Virus record (IMG/VR): IMGVR_UViG_3300032294_001427
Span: 1 to 64,000 of that record
DNA length: 64,000 nt
Strand: one strand, 5' to 3'
From: a virus
The position numbers were made by a program, and so were the translations under genes. The notes under the pieces are model-generated. The model saw only the letters and a program-made list of their open reading frames with translations, was not told the DNA's origin and made no database searches. This document shows, piece by piece, positions 6,038 to 13,661 of this stretch. How positions within the stretch are numbered: the stretch's first letter is position 1; each line of letters starts with the position of its first letter.

Positions 6038-6117
6038 TGGCGACCCTTATGGGTAACGATCCCATCTGAATATCTCGCGTGACAGGCGAGCGACCACACC
6101 ATGCAGTCCCAAGAGCC
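6038..6117 (-). tRNA. tRNA-Asp(GUC)
   Basis: Acceptor GGCTCTT/AAGGGTC with two G-U pairs, D-stem GACT/GGTC, anticodon arm CTCGC-CTGTCAC-GCGAG, CCA encoded. T-loop ATCGTTA as in tRNA-Ile at 384. Confidence 0.9.
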
Positions 6118-6131
6118 ATGTTTTTAAAAAT

Positions 6132-6217
6132 TGGTGGGAAAGGAAGGATTCGAACCTACTCAGCAAAAAGCGCCAGATTTACAGTCTGGTGTGACTCTCC
6201 AACTTCACCGCTTGCCC
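6132..6217 (-). tRNA. tRNA-Tyr(GUA)
   Basis: Acceptor GGGCAAG/CTTTCCC with one mismatch, anticodon arm CCAGA-CTGTAAA-TCTGG, long variable arm as expected for tyrosine, T-loop TTCGAAT, CCA encoded. Confidence 0.9.
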
Positions 6218-6301
6218 ATATTGCAACCATATTGAAACACACTATTTTAAGGCTCACTCCATAACCCGTTGTATGCACCAGTGAGATAATGTGTTTCAAT
6301 A
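6218..6301. other. Hairpin spacer
   Basis: CCATATTGAAACACA (6227-6241) pairs perfectly with TGTGTTTCAATATGG (6290-6304), the right arm running into the CCA end of tRNA-Thr(UGU). CTCACT (6253-6258) / AGTGAG (6280-6285) is nested inside. Confidence 0.5.
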
Positions 6302-6376
6302 TGGTGCCTCCACTCGGAATCGAACTGAGTTCTCAGGCTTACAAAACCCGTGCATCACCATTTATGCTTTAGAGGC
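6302..6376 (-). tRNA. tRNA-Thr(UGU)
   Basis: Acceptor GCCTCTA/TGGAGGC, anticodon arm CGGGT-TTTGTAA-GCCTG, T-loop TTCGATT, CCA encoded. First tRNA after the array promoter. Confidence 0.9.
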
Positions 6377-6633
6377 GAAATCTTGATAACTGCCCCTACT
6401 CCCGCAGTTATCGGTGGTTCCCCAACATCAGAATAGATGTATTGGAACCTTACCCTTATCCATCAGGAGTCTTACTCGGGAAGTTATCGCCAACCCTTTC
6501 ATGGTTCCTGTCCGCCCGTTTGCGAGATATTTTATAGTGCTCTCGCGCAGCCTCGTTCCGCATCAGCACTTAATGAGTAGTCTTATTTGCTACCGCATCA
6601 ATATTTCGTTTCCTTTATCAACCTTATAGAACC
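6377..6633. other. Leader of the tRNA array
   Basis: No gene. GATAACTGC-ccctactccc-GCAGTTATC is a 9-bp hairpin just upstream of the first tRNA, and GGTTCC...GGAACC forms a second hairpin. Transcribed from the promoter at 6634-6662. Confidence 0.4.
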
Positions 6634-6695
6634 ATTATAGCCCACAAATTCGAAAAAGTAAACACCTAAAAACTCTAACAAAATCAATAACTTAC
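6634..6695 (-). promoter_or_regulatory. tRNA-array promoter with upstream box
   Basis: Minus strand: TTTACT (6657-6662), 17-bp spacer, TATAAT (6634-6639). Directly upstream, 6668-6695 carries the box GTAAGTTATTGATTTTG then TTAGAGTTTTT, which recurs at four other minus-strand promoters. The TGTGGGC before the -10 gives an extended-10-like context. Drives the tRNA array leftwards. Confidence 0.75.
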
Positions 6696-6865
6696 GAAGT
6701 CCCTACAAATCCCCCTCTAAAAACCCTTAAAAGGTCGCTGTTTTCGGCACGGGGAGGGAATCGTTCAAACAGTGCCTTGGGACTTTGTCCTACCAGAAAA
6801 GGTCTGGTCGTCGCGAATCACGCAAGAAAATTGTTAGTCTATTATATAGTCAAAATTCAAAAAAA
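6696..6865. other. Intergenic, no gene seen
   Basis: CCAGA-aaagg-TCTGG (around 6794) and GGCAC...GTGCC-type pairing are visible and may be a terminator for the small-gene run to the right, but there is no clean T tract. Confidence 0.3.
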
Positions 6866-7033
6866 TCAATCATCAAATGGATATTTTATTGCTCTTATAA
6901 TTTGCAAGACCCAAAAAATAACAATACCAGTAAACAGCCAGCCAATCATTGTGCCTCGCTGAGAAATTGCTATCCATATGCTACTGATCAATACAATAAC
7001 GTCAAATGCAATAACAAGATATGGATTAAGCAT
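6866..7033 (-). CDS. Small membrane protein, 55 aa
   Basis: Starts MLNPYLVIAF and ends YPFDD. Two hydrophobic segments (about residues 4-22 and 29-46) are separated by a short polar turn SQRG, so a two-span inner-membrane protein is likely. Its ATG overlaps the end of the preceding gene. Last gene of the run that starts at the 10.9 kb promoter. Function unknown. Confidence 0.6.
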   Translation of the reverse strand: MLNPYLVIAFDVIVLISSIWIAISQRGTMIGWLFTGIVIFWVLQIIRAIKYPFDD

Positions 7034-7220
7034 ATTCGATCACTTTGTCTAGCCTTTTCATTGGGTAGGCGCATCTGCCTTCCTTTCTCATCCTAGCCTG
7101 ATACCCCACCGTACAATCGAAGCAAATGTCAAGCATCTTGCTGTTCTTCACTTCTTGCAGTTCTTGCTTATAGATCTTCCACTGGGTTTCATTGAAGCAT
7201 TTTGGTTGTTCAAGAATCAT
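7026..7220 (-). CDS. Small conserved-looking protein with CxxC pair
   Basis: 64 residues starting MILEQPKCFNE; the ATG overlaps the upstream TGA (ATGA), which decides against a much longer glycine-rich reading of the same frame. Contains CFDC and later YQARMRKEGRCAYP, so possible metal-binding cysteines. Function unknown. Confidence 0.65.
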   Translation of the reverse strand: MILEQPKCFNETQWKIYKQELQEVKNSKMLDICFDCTVGYQARMRKEGRCAYPMKRLDKVIEYA

Positions 7221-7534
7221 GGCGCTGCCCACTCCGTCGCCCTCGCCGCCCACTCCGCAGCCCTCGCTGCATCCCTCGCACCCCTCACCGCCTCCGCCGC
7301 TGCCACCGCTGCCAACTCTGCCGCCTTCGCCGACTGCCTCGCCGCCCACGCTGCTTCATTACCCCACACCGAATTCAAAGCAGCCCACACATTTCTCGCC
7401 GCTTTCGCCGCCGCCTCCGCTGCTTCGGGTGTGCGCTGCTCGCACATGATCTTCCACACTGCGCCATATCCTCGCTCATCAGCGAACGGCTGATGTTCTG
7501 CGAGACGAATCCACATCGTGTCAAGATCGTTCAT
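7217..7534 (-). CDS. Alanine-rich paralogue family protein (copy 1)
   Basis: 105 residues. The N-terminal block DLDTMWIRLAEHQPFADERGYG...CEQRTPEAAEAA is shared with copies at 8958 and 10248, then a long A/W-rich helix (WAARQSAKAAELAAVAAAEA). DNA is strongly GCC-rich compared with neighbours. Coupled by ATGA overlaps on both sides. Function unknown; the heptad-free alanine repeats suggest an extended helix or helical solenoid. Confidence 0.7.
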   Translation of the reverse strand: MNDLDTMWIRLAEHQPFADERGYGAVWKIMCEQRTPEAAEAAAKAARNVWAALNSVWGNEAAWAARQSAKAAELAAVAAAEAVRGARDAARAAEWAARATEWAAP

Positions 7535-7914
7535 GGCTTCTCCTCATTGATTTCTATATTAGGAAATGGATTCTTTCTTTCATCTTCCATCCATCTCTTT
7601 AGCCCATCTTGAGCCATCACATCTATCCATTCACTTTCAGAATCTGCATCCAAAATCTTTGAATGCTCTCGAATCAATTGTTCAAATTGACGGAACAGTT
7701 TATTAAACTTGGCATCATATAGAGCCTCAATGCCCATCAGCATATTGGCAATCTTGTCTTCACGACCTTTCTCTAGTGGAGCATCAAGAAGATACTCTGT
7801 GACTGTTTGAATGTCTGTAGTGACATTCCAGCATCCCATGATCTGTTGTTCGAATTCAAACCGATCAAATGCTTCTTGAATATTCCCATCTTTGTCTGTA
7901 TATACCTTTCTCAT
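7531..7914 (-). CDS. Conserved phage protein, unknown function
   Basis: 127 residues from MRKVYTDKDGN, chosen because GGAGGA lies just upstream and the ATG overlaps the upstream stop; a longer in-frame start 64 codons earlier has an implausible arginine-rich sequence that is the shadow of the next gene. Mostly helical, acidic C-terminus. No recognised domain. Confidence 0.65.
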   Translation of the reverse strand: MRKVYTDKDGNIQEAFDRFEFEQQIMGCWNVTTDIQTVTEYLLDAPLEKGREDKIANMLMGIEALYDAKFNKLFRQFEQLIREHSKILDADSESEWIDVMAQDGLKRWMEDERKNPFPNIEINEEKP

Positions 7915-8339
7915 TTGTCCTCCGCTTTGTTGATGGCTGCGCGGGCTTTCAGCATGGCGTCGGCTACGGCATAAACGTACGTCGCCTCTCGCTCTGGAAA
8001 AAACATAGGCTCGTGCGGATAGCGCGACGCCATCATCCCCATCAACGCCTGTCCCGCGAACCAATCGCGCAGTGTCATGCCGTAGTGTATGCCGCGTTCG
8101 TGCCACGGAAACGCCTGCCCGCCATTGTTGATTGCACTCATTGCTTCGGCTCCTTTTTTGATTGGGACCAATCGTGTCCCGTTAATCGTAGTATAAATTG
8201 AAAATCCCTGTTGCTCACAGGCTTCGATAATTGCAGCGCGATTGTTAATCCAAAATTCTGCATCCGATTTCATCATTTCTTCTGGAACTTTGACAGTGCG
8301 TTCCTGTTGTTCCAACTCAAGCAATTCTTTGTCGGTCAT
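7911..8339 (-). CDS. Conserved phage protein with DWFAGQAL motif
   Basis: 142 residues. The C-terminal part contains TLRDWFAGQALMGMMASRYP and an AVADAMLKAR segment, typical of small proteins found in many phages and prophages without known function. The N-terminus MTDKELLEL resembles that of the next gene (MSDKELLEL), suggesting shuffling of N-terminal segments. ATGA coupling on both sides. Confidence 0.65.
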   Translation of the reverse strand: MTDKELLELEQQERTVKVPEEMMKSDAEFWINNRAAIIEACEQQGFSIYTTINGTRLVPIKKGAEAMSAINNGGQAFPWHERGIHYGMTLRDWFAGQALMGMMASRYPHEPMFFPEREATYVYAVADAMLKARAAINKAEDK

Positions 8340-8725
8340 GACCAGCCTCCAATCATGTCAAATTCGTCAACGTCTGGGTCTCGTTCAAAAGATTCTACGG
8401 GTTTTGCCTGACTCTTCCCAATATCTGCCGCAGCCCTAACAATGGCTCGGCGGGTTGCGGCTTCGGGACCGTGTTCCACCTTTTCCGTCACTTCCTGCAC
8501 CGCTCTGCCCGCAAATGACCCTGCAAAAATTGTGTCCTCAAGAAGTTGGGTAAGATCGAGCATCATCTTCAGTTTCACCGCCAGCCGCAGCGCATCGCCG
8601 TCGTCCACGAGGGGGTTCCACCCGATCCAATGCTGTGGACAATACTGCTGCGGGTCGATTGGGGATACGTGATGCACATACCCCGCCGCCTTCGCAGCGA
8701 GTTCAAGTAATTCTTTGTCACTCAT
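8336..8725 (-). CDS. Conserved phage protein (WNPLxDDGDALRLAVKL)
   Basis: 129 residues. LLELAAKAAGY...WNPLVDDGDALRLAVKL is a pattern seen in many phage accessory proteins of unknown function. Soluble, no signal. Start MSDKELLELA next to a good ribosome site; overlaps both neighbours by 4 nt. Confidence 0.7.
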   Translation of the reverse strand: MSDKELLELAAKAAGYVHHVSPIDPQQYCPQHWIGWNPLVDDGDALRLAVKLKMMLDLTQLLEDTIFAGSFAGRAVQEVTEKVEHGPEAATRRAIVRAAADIGKSQAKPVESFERDPDVDEFDMIGGWS

Positions 8726-8961
8726 ATATTGTCCTCCTCCGTAACGCGGCGTTTAAAAAGCCTGAACACCATCTCCTTAAACAAAGTTGTATCGCCGCTT
8801 TTGTTAAACTCAGACATTAGTTGTTTATCCGTCATGTCGCAAATTTTGATTGTGTCGCCCGTCTTCGTGTACCAGAGTTGTTGCCGCTGCACCGTTAACG
8901 GTTGCATGGTCAGGTAATTGTCGGGATCGACATTGTCGTCGATCCAGTCTTCCACGCTCAT
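8722..8961 (-). CDS. Small hypothetical protein
   Basis: 79 residues from MSVEDWIDDNVD, placed by a GGAGG six bases upstream and ATGA overlap with the preceding stop. Acidic start, KRRVTEEDNI end. No recognised domain. Confidence 0.6.
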   Translation of the reverse strand: MSVEDWIDDNVDPDNYLTMQPLTVQRQQLWYTKTGDTIKICDMTDKQLMSEFNKSGDTTLFKEMVFRLFKRRVTEEDNI

Positions 8962-9173
8962 ACTTTGCCCTCCGCTTGGTTGATGCATTTGATTGCGGTT
9001 TTCACCGCCCACTCCGCATCCCTCGCAACCCAATACGCCGCATCCCTCACAGCCTTCGCCGCCCGTGGCGTCCGCTCTTGACACATCCTGCGCCACTCTG
9101 CGCCATAGCCGCGCCTGTCTGCGGTCGGTTGATACTCCTCAAAACGCTCCCACATTTCGTCAAGGTCGCTCAT
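8958..9173 (-). CDS. Alanine-rich paralogue family protein (copy 2, short)
   Basis: 71 residues from MSDLDEMWERF. It keeps the family head (EMWERFEEYQPTADRRGYG, CQERTPRAAKA) but only a short alanine helix, ending AIKCINQAEGKV, so it is the minimal version of the family. ATGA overlaps on both sides. Confidence 0.68.
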   Translation of the reverse strand: MSDLDEMWERFEEYQPTADRRGYGAEWRRMCQERTPRAAKAVRDAAYWVARDAEWAVKTAIKCINQAEGKV

Positions 9174-9811
9174 GTCTTGTCCTCTGTGCAAAACATCTCA
9201 ACGAATTTCGCTCGCCGCGCATCGATCGCCGCATCCCACGCCGCAGCGCGAGTTCCTCCTCGGCGATCACCTTGTCGAGCCGCTGCCCACGCCGCCCACG
9301 CCGCCTTCGCCTCCGCCGCCGCCCCCGCCGTCCACGCCGCAGCCGCCGCAGCCCTCGCCGCGCCCCTCACAGCACCCCACGCCGCCCACGCCGCCTTCGC
9401 CGCAGCCTCTGCCGTCCACGCCGCATCTGCCGCAGGGTGATTCGCAAGCCCCACCTTCTCCGCATCCCTCGCCGCATCCCACGCCGCATACCGCGCCGCA
9501 GCCAGTTCGGCATCCGTCGCTTGACTGTTCGCGTGGCGCTCTGCGACATCAATCACAAAGATGCTGCGCGGATCAGTCATTAGGTGCTGCACCTGTCGAG
9601 CGCACCAGACTGCAAACAATCGCGCCTCACGGTCACAATTGGGCACAGCACGGAGACACCACAAGGCGTCATCAAGCCCGTTGCTGTCAAGGATTTCTCG
9701 CAACGGCAACGGCTCATCATCGGCTTCGGTCTTGCCAAGATGTCGAAGCAGTTTCGCCCACCCATCGGCACACGGATTATATTCTCGGATTTTTTTTAAG
9801 GTTGTATTCAT
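9170..9811 (-). CDS. Two-part protein: conserved N-domain plus alanine-rich tail
   Basis: 213 residues. Residues 1-85 (KIREYNPCADGWAKLLRHLG, ILDSNGLDDALWCLRAV) form a block common in small proteins of phages and bacteria. Residues 100-195 are a long AAW/AWAA repeat region like that of the alanine-rich family next door. The join suggests fusion or domain capture within this run. The repeat DNA is very GC-rich, producing long antisense open frames that are not genes. Confidence 0.7.
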   Translation of the reverse strand: MNTTLKKIREYNPCADGWAKLLRHLGKTEADDEPLPLREILDSNGLDDALWCLRAVPNCDREARLFAVWCARQVQHLMTDPRSIFVIDVAERHANSQATDAELAAARYAAWDAARDAEKVGLANHPAADAAWTAEAAAKAAWAAWGAVRGAARAAAAAAWTAGAAAEAKAAWAAWAAARQGDRRGGTRAAAWDAAIDARRAKFVEMFCTEDKT

Positions 9812-10248
9812 GGCTTCACTTCATCCAAAACAAACTCACCATTCTTCACAGTCACATTCACAAACTTGCCGCCACTTGATCGGGTGTAATCACGACCACC
9901 ATCAATGAAATAGTTTTCTTTGAGAACAAAGTCGCGACGATAGCGGCTGACGATCACTTCACCATCATCAGTAAGTATGCCAGTGATTGGTTCGCCGAAT
10001 GCACTTTCAGCGTTGCAGATCATCGCTTCGGCATTTTCATTGCGATACATTCCAAAATAATGTGAATGATTCTTTGATACATCGGGATTTGGCTGATAGA
10101 ACACATCTACTGGAGTTTCAGACCAACGATAGTTTGGATTACCATAGATTTGCCAATAGCCCATATATTTGGCACCATAGTGCTTTTCGAGAATCTTGAT
10201 CTCGGTTTCACCGAAATGATAGCCACTTTCTGGAGTCTTGATGTACAT
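9808..10248 (-). CDS. Hypothetical protein, 146 aa
   Basis: Starts MYIKTPESGYHF after GGAG; stop and start of the neighbours overlap (TAATG). Tyrosine- and aspartate-rich, with YFIDGGRDYTRSSGGKF near the end. Soluble, no family recognised. Confidence 0.6.
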   Translation of the reverse strand: MYIKTPESGYHFGETEIKILEKHYGAKYMGYWQIYGNPNYRWSETPVDVFYQPNPDVSKNHSHYFGMYRNENAEAMICNAESAFGEPITGILTDDGEVIVSRYRRDFVLKENYFIDGGRDYTRSSGGKFVNVTVKNGEFVLDEVKP

Positions 10249-10556
10249 TATTTGTTCTCCGCTTTGTTGATGCGCTCGGTCGCAGCCATTGCCCACGCCT
10301 TCGCCTCATCATCCGTATCTATCTCCCAAGCCGCCACCGCTGCCTTCGCTTCCGCCGCCGCCGCCCCTGCCGCCCAAGCCCCTCCCGCCGCTTCAATCGG
10401 TGAACTTGCCACCAAAAACGCCGCAGCCCTTGCCGCCTCCGCTGCCTCTTCGGTGCGTTGCTCGCACATTGTTTTCCACGCATCTCCATAGCCTCGCCTG
10501 TCTGCGTAAGGCTGGTGTTCTGCGAGACGCTCCCACATTTCGTTAAGGTCACTCAT
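10248..10556 (-). CDS. Alanine-rich paralogue family protein (copy 3)
   Basis: 102 residues: family head LNEMWERLAEHQPYADRRGYG and CEQRTEEAAEAARAA, then an alanine-rich helix ending AWAMAATERINKAENK. The tail resembles those of copies 2 and 7911 (AINKAEDK), consistent with recombination among them. Confidence 0.7.
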   Translation of the reverse strand: MSDLNEMWERLAEHQPYADRRGYGDAWKTMCEQRTEEAAEAARAAAFLVASSPIEAAGGAWAAGAAAAEAKAAVAAWEIDTDDEAKAWAMAATERINKAENK

Positions 10557-10559
10557 GAT

Positions 10560-10889
10560 TTAAACCTCCTCCGCTTTGGCGATGGCGGCATACAGAAACC
10601 CAAAAGCCCATTCGGCTCGGTCGCCCCATTCGGTTTCGCGACCGTTGCTCATCGACACGCAATCGCGAACGGCAGTCTCCCATCGTGCTTTTTCAGTTCG
10701 CAGCCGCTCGTTCTCACCGTGCAATCGGCGCAGTTCGGTGGCGGCTCGTTCAAGACATTCAACGCTCGGCAGTCTGTGCTGCAAAATGTCAGCCAGCCGC
10801 AGGGCTTCGGGACGATTTGCTTTCGCGTCTTTGCGCAACTGTTCCATCCACCAACCGTGGTCTTCCAGAGGTGATATTTCTTCAGCCAT
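10560..10889 (-). CDS. Predicted coiled-coil protein, first gene of the run
   Basis: 109 residues from MAEEISPLEDHGWW, eight codons inside the longest frame, chosen because GGAGAAAG lies 7 nt upstream. Central LERAATELRRLHGENERLRTEKA is a short coiled coil. First gene after the boxed promoter at 10913-10973. Function unknown. Confidence 0.65.
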   Translation of the reverse strand: MAEEISPLEDHGWWMEQLRKDAKANRPEALRLADILQHRLPSVECLERAATELRRLHGENERLRTEKARWETAVRDCVSMSNGRETEWGDRAEWAFGFLYAAIAKAEEV

Positions 10890-10912
10890 GTTCTTTCTCC
10901 ATATATAAAACA

Positions 10913-10973
10913 ATTTTACCCGAAACCGATAAAAAAGGAAAGGGGAAAAACTATAATAAAATCAATAACTTAC
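10913..10973 (-). promoter_or_regulatory. Boxed early promoter for the 6.9-10.9 kb run
   Basis: Minus strand: upstream box at 10946-10973 (GTAAGTTATTGATTTT then ATTATAGTTTTT), followed by TTTCCT, 17 bp, TAAAAT (10913-10918) with GGG before it. The leader to the gene at 10889 is about 15 nt. Confidence 0.65.
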
Positions 10974-11002
10974 GAAGCCCCCGCGAAGTCCCGTGAAAAG
11001 GG

Positions 11003-11362
11003 TTATTCTTGCTCTTGCTTTGGTTTGCGAGTAAGAAAATTGTCTATGTTCCGAGTGAATTGATACAGGTCCATAAATCCAATACAGACTCGCAAATACG
11101 GCAAGATAAATCCAAACATGATGCGAGATCCGCTAACTTCTGCATCAACACCAAAACTAAAATGATCCATTGACCAAACATGAAAGACTAGCCAATGGAA
11201 ACCAAACGAACTGGGGTTGTACTTGTCAGCCTTTCTTGTATAGAGCCTAGGAACAATTGGACAGTGGTCATTGCACCACCACTTATGCAGCGGGTAATAT
11301 TCCCACCATCTCCTGACACGATATGCTGTATTTTCTTCCTTAACTTGATTTTCGGCTGTCAT
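11003..11362 (-). CDS. Hypothetical aromatic-rich protein
   Basis: 119 residues, rich in W/F/Y/H (WWEYYPLHKWW, FGFHWLVFHVW). A hydrophobic stretch near FGFILPYLRVCIGFM may contact the membrane. Ends before the boxed promoter. Function unknown. Confidence 0.55.
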   Translation of the reverse strand: MTAENQVKEENTAYRVRRWWEYYPLHKWWCNDHCPIVPRLYTRKADKYNPSSFGFHWLVFHVWSMDHFSFGVDAEVSGSRIMFGFILPYLRVCIGFMDLYQFTRNIDNFLTRKPKQEQE

Positions 11363-11365
11363 ATT

Positions 11366-11584
11366 TTATCTCTCCCAATGATACACGTTCCAAATGAATG
11401 CATTTTTAAAACCAAACCCGCGACGAAAACGAAATAGGAATTTCCAATTTCCAGTAAACAGTATGATCTTGAATCCGTCACCAACGCCATGAGTGGCTGG
11501 AACAAAAGTTAGATTGAATCCAAGTCGATGTGGTTCAGAATCGGGATATGGAACCAACCAGAACCACAGGAAACCTTTTGTCAT
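11366..11584 (-). CDS. Hypothetical protein, 72 aa
   Basis: Started at MTKGFLWFWLV because this ATG overlaps the upstream TGA; an upstream TTG is less likely. Rich in F/W and arginine. No family recognised. Confidence 0.5.
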   Translation of the reverse strand: MTKGFLWFWLVPYPDSEPHRLGFNLTFVPATHGVGDGFKIILFTGNWKFLFRFRRGFGFKNAFIWNVYHWER

Positions 11585-11802
11585 ATCTTTTTTATTTGCC
11601 AAGAATGGCTTGTACCCTTTACACCATCATCATATTGCAGTTCTACATTCCCCCAAAATTTTTCAGGATAGTCATAATGTAGAATTTGGCGTATCACGGT
11701 TGCTTCCATTTTTTCTGGTAAGACATAGACTCGATCACCAGCAATGAACTTTGGTCCATTGCCTTCTGAATCAGTTCCCATGATTTTTAAGTTTATATCC
11801 AT
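11581..11802 (-). CDS. Hypothetical protein with beta-rich core
   Basis: 73 residues at most; a second ATG (MGTDSEGN) overlaps the upstream stop and may be the real start. FIAGDRVYVLPEKMEATV and NVELQYDDG look like a small beta-barrel. Function unknown. Confidence 0.5.
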   Translation of the reverse strand: MDINLKIMGTDSEGNGPKFIAGDRVYVLPEKMEATVIRQILHYDYPEKFWGNVELQYDDGVKGTSHSWQIKKI

Positions 11803-11998
11803 GACTTTCTAAACTACCAACACAACTCAATAACCGAGGACCGCCATCAAGAGAATGCATACCATAGTAAAGATCATCTTTACCCCATACGATACCATAG
11901 AATACATATTCTTTTCCAGATTCATCAACGAACACTTCGTCGATGAATTGGTCACACTTTGCTAAAATTTTATTAAAATTATCCATGTCTGTCTCCAT
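11771..11998 (-). CDS. Hypothetical protein, 75 aa
   Basis: Start METDMDNFNK overlaps the upstream TGA (TGATG). Sequence ESGKEYVFYGIVWGKDDLYYGMHSLDGG is beta-rich. No family recognised. Confidence 0.5.
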   Translation of the reverse strand: METDMDNFNKILAKCDQFIDEVFVDESGKEYVFYGIVWGKDDLYYGMHSLDGGPRLLSCVGSLESHGYKLKNHGN

Positions 11999-12285
11999 CA
12001 CTCAAAACCCTGAGTCTTTTTGAGAAACTCAACATAATAGTCAATGTCTTGAATTGGCGTTCCATCGACTTCAAATCCAGGTTGCCAATCGTAAAGAAAC
12101 CATTCAATTGCATCTAGGTGTTCATCAAAAACATATTTCATCATCATATTTTTATCGCGAACATGTGAATCAATACATGGCGTGTTCCAAAAAAACATCT
12201 GAACTTCTGATGGAACGCTGTTAAGCCACTTTTCCCTGTCAAGTTGATTTTGATAGAGTTCTCGGAAAATCTTTTCTCTGTTCAT
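11998..12285 (-). CDS. Hypothetical acidic protein
   Basis: 95 residues from MNREKIFREL, with a GGAAG upstream; an alternative start lies three codons earlier. Rich in D/E and aromatic residues. Coupled to its neighbour. Function unknown. Confidence 0.5.
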   Translation of the reverse strand: MNREKIFRELYQNQLDREKWLNSVPSEVQMFFWNTPCIDSHVRDKNMMMKYVFDEHLDAIEWFLYDWQPGFEVDGTPIQDIDYYVEFLKKTQGFE

Positions 12286-12310
12286 TCTTCCCACCGTGTT
12301 TGTTCTTTGA

Positions 12311-12499
12311 CTAGGATTTTTTCATCTTCAAGATGTAAACTCGCAATTTCCAAACAGTCCATATCAAAAAAACTACTAGATACAGTATTGCTAGTACACC
12401 AATATAAGGAATTAATGACAGAGGAACAATCAAGAACAAAATGACAATTCCCACCGAAGCACCTACCACTTCAAGTGCAACCCTCAACTTAATATTCAT
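12311..12499 (-). CDS. Small two-span membrane protein
   Basis: 62 residues from MNIKLRVALEV; GGAGGTGA sits 7 nt upstream and the ATG overlaps the upstream TGA. Two hydrophobic segments (about 8-28 and 31-50) precede a basic tail KLRVYILKMKKS, so likely an inner-membrane protein with cytoplasmic C-terminus. Confidence 0.6.
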   Translation of the reverse strand: MNIKLRVALEVVGASVGIVILFLIVPLSLIPYIGVLAILYLVVFLIWTVWKLRVYILKMKKS

Positions 12500-12714
12500 T
12501 CTGTCACCTCCCATGCCCAGTTTACTACCACCCAATCTTCTAAACAATCCTCAAAAGAATACGTGGCATCAACATGCTCTTTGCCAAACTTCTTACACAT
12601 TCTACTGTACCAGTATGAGTAGTAGTTTCGGCGAATATCTTCTTCGCTGACAGTTTCTACATACGAGTCAACAGACGGATCTGTTTTGTATTCATTGTAG
12701 GAGAAGTATCTCAT
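12496..12714 (-). CDS. Hypothetical protein, 72 aa
   Basis: Aromatic and acidic (MRYFSYNEYKTD, YYSYWYSRMCKKFG). ATGA-type overlaps with both neighbours. No family recognised. Confidence 0.5.
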   Translation of the reverse strand: MRYFSYNEYKTDPSVDSYVETVSEEDIRRNYYSYWYSRMCKKFGKEHVDATYSFEDCLEDWVVVNWAWEVTE

Positions 12715-12941
12715 TCTTCTGAAGATTCCTTGTGAGTGACGGCGGGAGAATCATACCACTGGTTTAGGCTTTCTTTGTTGAAATCAAACCATTCACAGAT
12801 TTCGTTTAGCACCTCGCTTTCGATAGCATCACGAATAGTTTGAGGGTCGGGGATGTGTTCGTGCTTATGAGCACGATTCCAACCTCTCATAATACCGTCC
12901 TCGACGCACCTAGCGATCAAATTATATTCTTTGACTTTCAT
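12711..12941 (-). CDS. Hypothetical protein, 76 aa
   Basis: Helical, with GWNRAHKHEHIPDPQTIRDAI in the middle. Overlaps neighbours at both ends. No family recognised. Confidence 0.5.
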   Translation of the reverse strand: MKVKEYNLIARCVEDGIMRGWNRAHKHEHIPDPQTIRDAIESEVLNEICEWFDFNKESLNQWYDSPAVTHKESSEE

Positions 12942-13357
12942 ACTTCTTCGTCCAAATCATATCCCTGTTCCTTTGCATGTTCATCGCAAAGTGTTTTCAG
13001 CCAACCACCTTCGCGAAGTTTGCCAGGAGCACCACAGGTCTCGCAAGTCACTGCGCTCATTGCTTCTGCCATCGCGACAACACCATCAACATACTCATCG
13101 CCGCCAGTGTAATAGAATCTCAGCGTACCATACTTCTCCTTGACTTGCGTGGCAACAACTGGATGGAACTCTACGTTATTGCGACGATTGTTGTATGCTC
13201 GATTTTCAATCTGAGCGCAAACAGCGTCGATGATATTGTACCATCCGTCGCCGCAATCAAATCCCCAAACCATGGCAGTGGTGCGCATGTCACCATTGCG
13301 ATCCCTAAAAATCTCAGGATATTTCTTACACAGTGCTTCGTCGAGTTTCTTACGCAT
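12938..13357 (-). CDS. Conserved protein with CxxC...H zinc-like site
   Basis: 139 residues from MRKKLDEALC. The pattern GDGWYNIIDAVCAQIE...QVKEKYGTLRFYYTGGD followed by TCETCGAPGKLREGGWLKTLC and DEH is widespread in small phage and bacterial proteins; the cysteines and histidine probably bind zinc. Function not established. Confidence 0.68.
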   Translation of the reverse strand: MRKKLDEALCKKYPEIFRDRNGDMRTTAMVWGFDCGDGWYNIIDAVCAQIENRAYNNRRNNVEFHPVVATQVKEKYGTLRFYYTGGDEYVDGVVAMAEAMSAVTCETCGAPGKLREGGWLKTLCDEHAKEQGYDLDEEV

Positions 13358-13661
13358 TTTCGTCGTTCTCAACAACTATAGAATTGTGAATTTCCATGTA
13401 ACCGCAATCCATACCCGCACCATACATTTCTGGACCAAATCCAAAAACACTATAAAGCACATGACGATATGATCCTTGGTCAACGATGTCACCTTGATAG
13501 ATCCGTTTGCATACAGCATAGAAAGCATCTTGGCGCTCTTTCTCAGTCAGACCATTCCACCAAGCATCGTTCTTGGCTTCGTACTGCTCTTTGTACTTTT
13601 TCACCTCTTGAGTGAGTTCAGCCAATACGTCTAGATCCTTTGTAACTTTTTCATCAGTCAT
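13350..13661 (-). CDS. Hypothetical protein, 103 aa
   Basis: Helical N-half with a short coiled coil (LDVLAELTQEVKKYKEQY), then KERQDAFYAVCKRIYQGD. Overlaps both neighbours. No family recognised. Confidence 0.5.
   Translation of the reverse strand: MTDEKVTKDLDVLAELTQEVKKYKEQYEAKNDAWWNGLTEKERQDAFYAVCKRIYQGDIVDQGSYRHVLYSVFGFGPEMYGAGMDCGYMEIHNSIVVENDENA

Noticed and set aside
7155-9908. Long plus-strand open frames rich in P/S/A/R opposite the alanine-rich genes
   Set aside because: They are antisense shadows of GCC-rich repeats, lack ribosome sites, and contradict the coupled minus-strand genes.
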